From assembly GCA_946007485.1 (NCBI GenBank), contig CAMGAM010000042.1, forward strand, positions 1-9,211: a stretch of DNA of 9,211 nt, given 5' to 3'. A program made the position numbers and the translations under genes. The notes beneath the pieces were generated by a model. It was not told where the DNA came from. It ran no database searches and saw only the letters and a program-made list of their open reading frames with translations. Shown here piece by piece: positions 4,828 to 9,211 of the stretch; position 1 is the stretch's first letter, and the number at the start of each line of letters is the position of its first letter. The DNA is from an uncultured Mycoplasmatota bacterium. GTDB taxonomy: Bacteria; Bacillota_I; Bacilli_A; RF39; UBA660.

Positions 4828-6249
4828 TTATCTAGGTATATCAAATTTTTCAATTTGAATAAGATTATTATCTTTGTTATAAATAATTTTAGAAGCAGTA
4901 TACATTATTTCCATGGCTAATTTTTGCTCTTTTAAATCTCCTTTATTTGAATTACCATATAAAAATTCATTAATAAATACTTCCCTACTTAATTCGTTGT
5001 ACCCTATAAAGTTTCCTTTTCCTAACTCATCACCATATAAATCCCTTAACTGAATCCTTTGAAATGGAACACCACCAATAATATCAACATTTCTATAAAT
5101 ATCTATATCAAAATGTTCTAATCCTCCAGTTAATGTTTCATTTATATTATTTTCTCTATCTTTTATTTCTTTTGACTGATAACTATGAACTTGAATATTT
5201 AATAAAGGACCAACTTGTATATTAATTCTCTCATGTCTTATTCTACCATTTTTCTTATAATAATCTCTCGATTCAAACCATCCTCTCCTTGAAAATCCAT
5301 AATGTAATAAATTAATAGTTGCAGTGGTTATCATTTTATTATCACAATTATAAAAACCTATATTTCCATAATAATTTTTTTCTCCATATTTACTATAGTC
5401 AATATCTTCTAAAGAAGAATAAGGCTCCGACAATTCCTTTATTCCAAAAATATTTTGAAAATCATTAGCATTAAAAACAGTTTTTTCATCATTTGGAGTA
5501 AATGTATTTCCATACATTTTTCCATAAGTTATTCTTTTGCTATCATCAGTTAAATTATTTAACTTTATTAATTCTGCTAATAAATCAATAAAATGATATC
5601 CACTATGATATAATTTACCATAACCATATTTATATGGATGATTTTCTTTATCTAAATCATGTGGCATTTCCCAGTTACCATCACAATGATATATATCGAT
5701 ATAAGTTATTGGGATATTATATTTTCTTATTATTTCTGCTAACAAATTTTTAATAAAAACATATCCTCTATGATGTTGTCTTTGACACATTATATTACAC
5801 TTGCAATTACTATCTTTGTATAGTAATAACAAATTGTCAAATTGTTCTTTAACTTTATTTATACTTTCAATAGATTTCATATTTTTTACAACAGTTATAG
5901 GCTTATCAGATAATATATTAATATTATTCTTTAATGCAAATTGTAAATACATATTATGTGCTTTAGGCTCTGTTGATGATATGATATAATTAACATTTTG
6001 TTTTTTACACAAATTTAATAATTCTTTATACTCTTTTTCGGGTAAATTCTCATAATCTTTATACTTATCTGAGAGTGTCCATAAAATAGTATTTGCATAA
6101 CCATTTTCTATTAAATATTTTTTTATAGTTTCCTTGTTACTCTCTAAATCAACTAATATTTTAGGCTCAATATTATGATTTTTAAAATAATTCATATAAA
6201 TTCTTTTTGAATGTGGACCTAATCCAATTAACATTATATTTTTATCCAT
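4828..6249 (-). CDS. Gfo/Idh/MocA family NAD(P)-dependent oxidoreductase
   Basis: This is a 473-residue protein with an N-terminal Rossmann fold: the dinucleotide loop GLGPHSKRI at 9-17, then STEPKAH at 92-98 and SDKP at 114-117. SDKP matches the E/D-K-P motif whose lysine is catalytic in this family. The second domain contains GYGKLYHSGYHFIDLL at about 209-224, in the position of the catalytic histidine/aspartate region of sugar and inositol dehydrogenases. It is longer than typical members (about 330-400). A stretch CKCNIMCQRQHH (149-160) opens the second domain. The substrate is unknown; family members oxidise or reduce sugars, inositols and related alcohols. Its ATG overlaps the end of the kinase gene by eight bases, and its RBS AGGAG (6256-6260) lies inside that gene, so translation is coupled. 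Last gene of the operon; no clear terminator follows. Confidence 0.85.
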   Translation of the reverse strand: MDKNIMLIGLGPHSKRIYMNYFKNHNIEPKILVDLESNKETIKKYLIENGYANTILWTLSDKYKDYENLPEKEYKELLNLCKKQNVNYIISSTEPKAHNMYLQFALKNNINILSDKPITVVKNMKSIESINKVKEQFDNLLLLYKDSNCKCNIMCQRQHHRGYVFIKNLLAEIIRKYNIPITYIDIYHCDGNWEMPHDLDKENHPYKYGYGKLYHSGYHFIDLLAELIKLNNLTDDSKRITYGKMYGNTFTPNDEKTVFNANDFQNIFGIKELSEPYSSLEDIDYSKYGEKNYYGNIGFYNCDNKMITTATINLLHYGFSRRGWFESRDYYKKNGRIRHERINIQVGPLLNIQVHSYQSKEIKDRENNINETLTGGLEHFDIDIYRNVDIIGGVPFQRIQLRDLYGDELGKGNFIGYNELSREVFINEFLYGNSNKGDLKEQKLAMEIMYTASKIIYNKDNNLIQIEKFDIPR

Positions 6250-7456
6250 TTTTTTCTCCTTTTTTTAATACTAGTTTTTTACATTGATTAGCTATTTCTT
6301 TTTCTTCATTTGTCGGAATAACATAAATAGGAATATTTGATTCATCATCACTTATGATTGCCTCTACTCCAAAAACTTTATTGTTTTTATCTTTATTTAA
6401 TTTAATTCCAAATTGTGAAAGATTACTTAAAAGCAATTCTCTTTGTTCTGTATTTTTTTCACTAATTCCTCCTGTCATAATAATTGCATCTACTTTTTCA
6501 ATATTTGCCATCATAGATAACAAATGCTTTTTAAAGTCGTTATTAATCATATTTCTTAAAAGAATAGCTTGTTCATCACCTAATAAACTTCTATCAACAA
6601 TTTCCTTTGCATCTTTTGAATTACATATAGCAAAATATCCACTATTTTTATTTAACATATTTATTGCTTCTTCAACAGACATATTATAAGTATTCATAAT
6701 ATAAGGTATCATCGACGGATCTATACTTCCAGACCTACTTGCCATCATTAATCCGGATAAAGGAGAAAGTCCCATAGTTGTATCAAAGGATTTGCCATTT
6801 TTTATTGCACAAATACTACTTCCTCCACCCAAATGACACATAACTACATTGGCTTTTGTAAGTTCTGATTCGCTAATCTCTATATATCTATTCAATACAT
6901 AATTATAAGATATTCCATGAAAGCCATATTTTCTTATCTTATATTTTTCATACAATTCTCGTGGTATTGCATATAAATAATTTTCTTTAGGAATAGTTAA
7001 ATGAAATGAAGTATCAAAAACAGCAATATTTTCTTTTCCATAAAATTGTATTTGACAATTTTTTATATTTTCAGCTATTTTTTTGTTATGTAAAGGAGAA
7101 AACAATGACAATTGTTCAATATCATTTAATACACCAGCATCAATAAATGTTGGCTCAAAATATTTTTCTCCTCCATGCACTATTCTATGTCCAATAACAT
7201 CAATATCATTAAATGAATTCAAAACTCCAACATTAACATCAAAAATAGATTTAATTATTAATTCCAAAGCATCATTAGAATTATTTATTTCTATGGTTCT
7301 TTTTTGTGTATATCCTCTATTATTTTCATATTTAAAATAAGAAGAAATTGTACCAATTTTTTCGGCACCACCATTAGCAAGAACAACATTATTGTCTGTA
7401 TCTACAATACTAAATCTAAGTGATGTACTACCATTATTAAATACTAAAACTACCAT
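6242..7456 (-). CDS. ackA: Acetate kinase homologue with altered nucleotide site
   Basis: This is a 404-residue acetate/propionate kinase homologue, collinear with Methanosarcina thermophila AckA (compared from memory). Conserved are N7, S10, S12, R91 (GHRIVHGG), H123 (SPLHN), D148 (FDTSFH), H180 (YGFHG), H208 (CHLG), P232, R241 (SRSGSIDP) and E384 (PTNEE). These are the acetate pocket and phosphoryl-transfer residues. Changed are N211 to G (CHLGGG for CHLGNG), the D-F-R adenosine motif to D-A-K (282-284), and GIGEN to GISEK (330-334), all nucleotide-contacting. The family makes acetyl phosphate from acetate and ATP, or the reverse; here the donor or acyl substrate may differ. I chose the ATG at 7456: it gives the family's N-terminus MVVLVFNNGS and has TGAGGTG seven bases upstream, whereas a GTG at 7471 lies inside that RBS. 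The gene is coupled to the oxidoreductase downstream. Confidence 0.88.
   Translation of the reverse strand: MVVLVFNNGSTSLRFSIVDTDNNVVLANGGAEKIGTISSYFKYENNRGYTQKRTIEINNSNDALELIIKSIFDVNVGVLNSFNDIDVIGHRIVHGGEKYFEPTFIDAGVLNDIEQLSLFSPLHNKKIAENIKNCQIQFYGKENIAVFDTSFHLTIPKENYLYAIPRELYEKYKIRKYGFHGISYNYVLNRYIEISESELTKANVVMCHLGGGSSICAIKNGKSFDTTMGLSPLSGLMMASRSGSIDPSMIPYIMNTYNMSVEEAINMLNKNSGYFAICNSKDAKEIVDRSLLGDEQAILLRNMINNDFKKHLLSMMANIEKVDAIIMTGGISEKNTEQRELLLSNLSQFGIKLNKDKNNKVFGVEAIISDDESNIPIYVIPTNEEKEIANQCKKLVLKKGEKNG
6256..6260 (-). promoter_or_regulatory. RBS inside the kinase gene that couples it to the oxidoreductase
   Basis: AGGAG on the minus strand lies within the last codons of the kinase, six bases before the ATG of the next gene (6249-6247). 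The stop TAA (6244-6242) comes after that ATG, so ribosomes finishing the kinase can restart directly. Confidence 0.7.
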
Positions 7457-7463
7457 AACAAAA

Positions 7464-7470
7464 CACCTCA
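7464..7470 (-). promoter_or_regulatory. RBS that fixes the kinase start
   Basis: TGAGGTG on the minus strand is seven bases upstream of the ATG at 7456-7454. The upstream in-frame GTG (7471-7469) overlaps this site and would have no RBS of its own. Confidence 0.75.
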
Positions 7471-7499
7471 CTTACTGCGTAATATATCTCTGTTTTTTT

Positions 7500-7527
7500 A
7501 AAAATGCCTATTCAATAACGAATAGGC
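7500..7527 (-). terminator. Hairpin terminator or attenuator between radical SAM and kinase genes
   Basis: GCCTATTC and GAATAGGC (7527-7520 and 7513-7506) form a perfect eight-base stem around a six-base loop. It is followed on the minus strand by ATTTTT. It begins nine bases after the radical SAM stop. The T-run is short, and no convincing promoter lies between it and the kinase, so it probably lowers rather than blocks expression of the last two genes. Confidence 0.6.
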
Positions 7528-7535
7528 TCATTATT

Positions 7536-8375
7536 TTAATTGCATTTATCTCTATCATATATCTTTTTAACATTTAATTTTCTTGTCAACACATTTCCAT
7601 AATTTATATTTTCTTCTTCTGAACCAATCATTCTAAATAATTCACCTTGTGGAGATACCATTAATCTTGTAGCAAGTTTTGATGGTAATCTGCCATCTAT
7701 AGCCATATTAGGATACAATCTTTTTAATTTATCTACAATATAATTAAATTCTTCTTCAGTAATATCAAATCTTTCTCTATTTGGAACTGCACCTCTACCA
7801 CTTGAAGAATAAAATTTTCTTAATTTCCAGTGATCTACACCTAATTCATTTAGTAAATAACCAACTTCTTCTAATTCATTTAGATTTTCCTTATGTACAC
7901 AAGTATTTATTAAAACACCAATATCTCCTAAATATTTAACCATTTTTATTCTTGATGTAACTAGTTCTCTATGATTATTTGTGCCTCTTATATTATGATT
8001 TAATTCGTCATTGCATGATTCAAAAGGAAATGCTATTGAATTTAAATAATCTTTTATTTCATATAATTTTTCCTTTGTTAAATAGATCCCATTAGTGCTT
8101 AATCTTGTATCTACTCCTCTTAAAGAAGCCTCTTTAATTAACTCTGCCAAATGTGGAACAGTCAATGGCTCTCCACCAATATACCTATTCTTAGTTAATC
8201 CTGTGTCTATTAATTGATTTTGGATTGCCAAGTGTTCTTCTAATGATGTTATTTCTTTTTGCTTATTTGGACTTATACAATAAGCACACCTTTCTTGACA
8301 GGCATGAGTTATTATCCAAGATACAATTACTTCCCCTTTATGTTCTCCATCTTCAATTTTATACTTTTTTTCCAT
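7536..8375 (-). CDS. Radical SAM enzyme, substrate unknown
   Basis: This 279-residue protein has the radical SAM cluster motif C26-x3-C30-x2-C33 (HACQERCAYC). It also has the SAM-binding GGEPL at 67-71, STNG at 93-96 and a core matching the MoaA/SPASM-type partial barrel. The enzyme would bind one [4Fe-4S] cluster and cleave S-adenosylmethionine to a 5'-deoxyadenosyl radical. The C-terminal part looks like a degenerate SPASM/Twitch end: SPQGELF followed by INYGNVL, but without the cysteines that hold auxiliary clusters. The only cysteine there is C278, next to the end. The segment DHWKLRKFYSSSGRG followed by FDITEEEF also recalls viperin-like enzymes, but the rest does not decide. The ATG at 8375 is preferred over the GTG at 8384, which lies in the RBS. 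It follows the phosphatase gene by 17 bases. Confidence 0.85.
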   Translation of the reverse strand: MEKKYKIEDGEHKGEVIVSWIITHACQERCAYCISPNKQKEITSLEEHLAIQNQLIDTGLTKNRYIGGEPLTVPHLAELIKEASLRGVDTRLSTNGIYLTKEKLYEIKDYLNSIAFPFESCNDELNHNIRGTNNHRELVTSRIKMVKYLGDIGVLINTCVHKENLNELEEVGYLLNELGVDHWKLRKFYSSSGRGAVPNRERFDITEEEFNYIVDKLKRLYPNMAIDGRLPSKLATRLMVSPQGELFRMIGSEEENINYGNVLTRKLNVKKIYDRDKCN

Positions 8376-8378
8376 AAA

Positions 8379-8386
8379 CCTCACCT
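8379..8386 (-). promoter_or_regulatory. RBS that fixes the radical SAM start
   Basis: AGGTGAGG, within AAAAAAGGTGAGG on the minus strand, lies just before the ATG at 8375-8373. The in-frame GTG at 8384-8382 is part of this site, so the protein starts MEKKYKIEDG rather than three residues earlier. Confidence 0.65.
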
Positions 8387-8392
8387 TTTTTA

Positions 8393-8917
8393 TTATCCAT
8401 TATCATACTCTAAAACTTCACAGTTTTTTAGTTTCAAATTATTATAATTCCCATCAACTGGCTCACCTTCAAAAAAACATCTTGCATAAATACTAACACC
8501 AGCATGAGTAACTACCAATATATTTTTTCCTTTATACTTTTTAGAAATTTCTTCAAAAAATTCTTTTATTCTTTTTCTAAAATCATTTATGTTTTCTACT
8601 CCCATTCTAGTTTCATTAGGATCATTAAAATCAATTTCTACTTCTATTTCTGATTTTAATTTTCCTTCTAATTCCCCATTACATCTTTCAATTATTCTTT
8701 CATCTGTAATTATTTCATTAGATGTAATTATTTGGGCTGTTTTTAAAGCTCTTTTTAATGGGCTTGAAAACACCTTATCAAATTTAACATTGCATAATTT
8801 TTCTTGTATTTTTTGAGCTTGTTCAATTCCTTTATCATTTAATTCAACATCAAGTCTGCCTTGATATATTCCCTCAACATTCCAATCTGTTTGTCCATGT
8901 CTTACTATATAAATCAT
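8393..8917 (-). CDS. Histidine phosphatase family protein
   Basis: This 174-residue single-domain member of the phosphoglycerate mutase/acid phosphatase superfamily has the signature VRHGQTDWN, with catalytic R6-H7 at the N-terminus. R56 in SSPLKRALKTA, the acid E77 in IIERCNGELEG and the second catalytic H138 in VVTHAGV are all present. The family forms a phospho-histidine on H7 and hydrolyses small phosphate esters. This short type includes alpha-ribazole phosphatase (CobC) and broad-specificity sugar and nucleotide phosphatases, so the substrate is not fixed by sequence. The ATG directly follows the stop of the methyltransferase gene (TAAATG), and its RBS AGGGAG lies inside that gene, so the two are translationally coupled. 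In this operon it probably removes a phosphate from a pathway intermediate (inference). Confidence 0.9.
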   Translation of the reverse strand: MIYIVRHGQTDWNVEGIYQGRLDVELNDKGIEQAQKIQEKLCNVKFDKVFSSPLKRALKTAQIITSNEIITDERIIERCNGELEGKLKSEIEVEIDFNDPNETRMGVENINDFRKRIKEFFEEISKKYKGKNILVVTHAGVSIYARCFFEGEPVDGNYNNLKLKNCEVLEYDNG

Positions 8918-9211
8918 TTAATTCTCCCTCTCTTTCAAAACAAAAAGATATAAAGCAACAGGTTTAAAAATCCTATTAGGCTTTTTTATAATATCTAATA
9001 ATCTATATTTTAATGTTTTATAATGATATCCACTTTCTTTTATTATCTTTGCATTAGATTTTGATATTATGTTTCTCCATTCTTTTCTACTTAAAAATCT
9101 TTCATTTCCAAGCATTTTTTTCTCAAAATACTTCGTTGGAACGCTAAATACACAATAATCAGAGACCCTTAATTGCTCATTTATCAAATTCACAATTTCT
9201 TCATCACTATA
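8918..9211 (-). CDS. SAM-dependent methyltransferase, C-terminal part (runs off the window)
   Basis: The frame is open to the window edge: from position 9211 it reads YSDEEIVNLINEQLRVSDYC and continues to a TAA at 8920-8918, about 97 residues. The GTG at 9193 is internal, not a start. The sequence VFSVPTKYF, then GNERFLSRKEW, then a final strand with ALYLFVLKE is the usual C-terminal half of class I (Rossmann) methyltransferases of the Methyltransf_11 type. It covers the strands after the SAM-binding site, with the GNER-x-L motif before the last helices. The SAM-binding N-terminal half is outside. The methyl acceptor cannot be inferred. It is the first gene visible of the operon and overlaps the control signals of the phosphatase gene. 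Confidence 0.75.
   Translation of the reverse strand, partial: YSDEEIVNLINEQLRVSDYCVFSVPTKYFEKKMLGNERFLSRKEWRNIISKSNAKIIKESGYHYKTLKYRLLDIIKKPNRIFKPVALYLFVLKEREN

Noticed and set aside
5801..7577. Plus-strand open frames opposite the oxidoreductase and kinase genes
   Set aside because: They are low-complexity hydrophobic antisense translations of conserved genes, with no start signals.
8259..8816. Plus-strand open frames opposite the radical SAM and phosphatase genes
   Set aside because: They are antisense shadows; the minus-strand frames hold all the catalytic motifs.
1..9211. CRISPR arrays, tRNA or rRNA genes, insertion sequences with transposases
   Set aside because: No regularly spaced repeats, tRNA-like cloverleaf, rRNA sequence or transposase motif was seen on either strand.

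Overview
The window is very AT-rich DNA with standard-code genes, strong purine-rich Shine-Dalgarno sites (GGAGG, GAGGTG, AGGAG) and little use of CGN arginine codons. This points to a low-GC Gram-positive bacterium of the Clostridia/Bacillota type. No 16S rRNA or tRNA gene is present to narrow this further. Almost every chromosomal gene is on the minus strand; the one exception is a plus-strand island at about 1590-2418.

Layout. (1) Positions 1-1141, minus strand: an HD-domain protein, a GNAT acetyltransferase and a small apparently frameshifted gene read in that order with good RBSs. They are followed by the first codon of a further gene leaving the window. (2) Positions 1142-1596: a patch visibly richer in G+C than its surroundings, holding a 3' fragment of a GGDEF (diguanylate cyclase-like) gene and a 38-codon unknown ORF. 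(3) About 1590-2418, plus strand: a remnant of a mobilizable element. It contains the end of a coiled-coil-like gene, two tiny membrane-protein genes that overlap out of phase, and a run of inverted repeats. One of these ends in TAGTGTG|TTA, the nick-site core of the pMV158/MOBV origin of transfer. No relaxase is in the window. (4) Positions 2427-4799: a HelD-type superfamily 1 helicase with its own promoter, followed by a short ORF that stops at the element boundary. (5) Positions 4828-9211: a tight minus-strand operon reading SAM methyltransferase (5' end outside the window), histidine phosphatase, radical SAM enzyme, acetate kinase homologue, Gfo/Idh/MocA oxidoreductase. Genes are coupled by overlaps or very short gaps, with one hairpin terminator or attenuator before the kinase.

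How the genes may work together. The five-gene operon looks like a small biosynthetic or modification pathway: methyl transfer, radical chemistry, phosphorylation and dephosphorylation, and NAD(P)-dependent oxidoreduction. I do not recognise it as a described pathway. Its acetate kinase keeps the acyl and phosphoryl-transfer residues of the family but has lost several residues that contact the nucleotide, so its phosphoryl donor or substrate is open to question. The two observations most worth following up are this operon with its altered kinase, and the orphan MOBV-type oriT in the chromosomal remnant.
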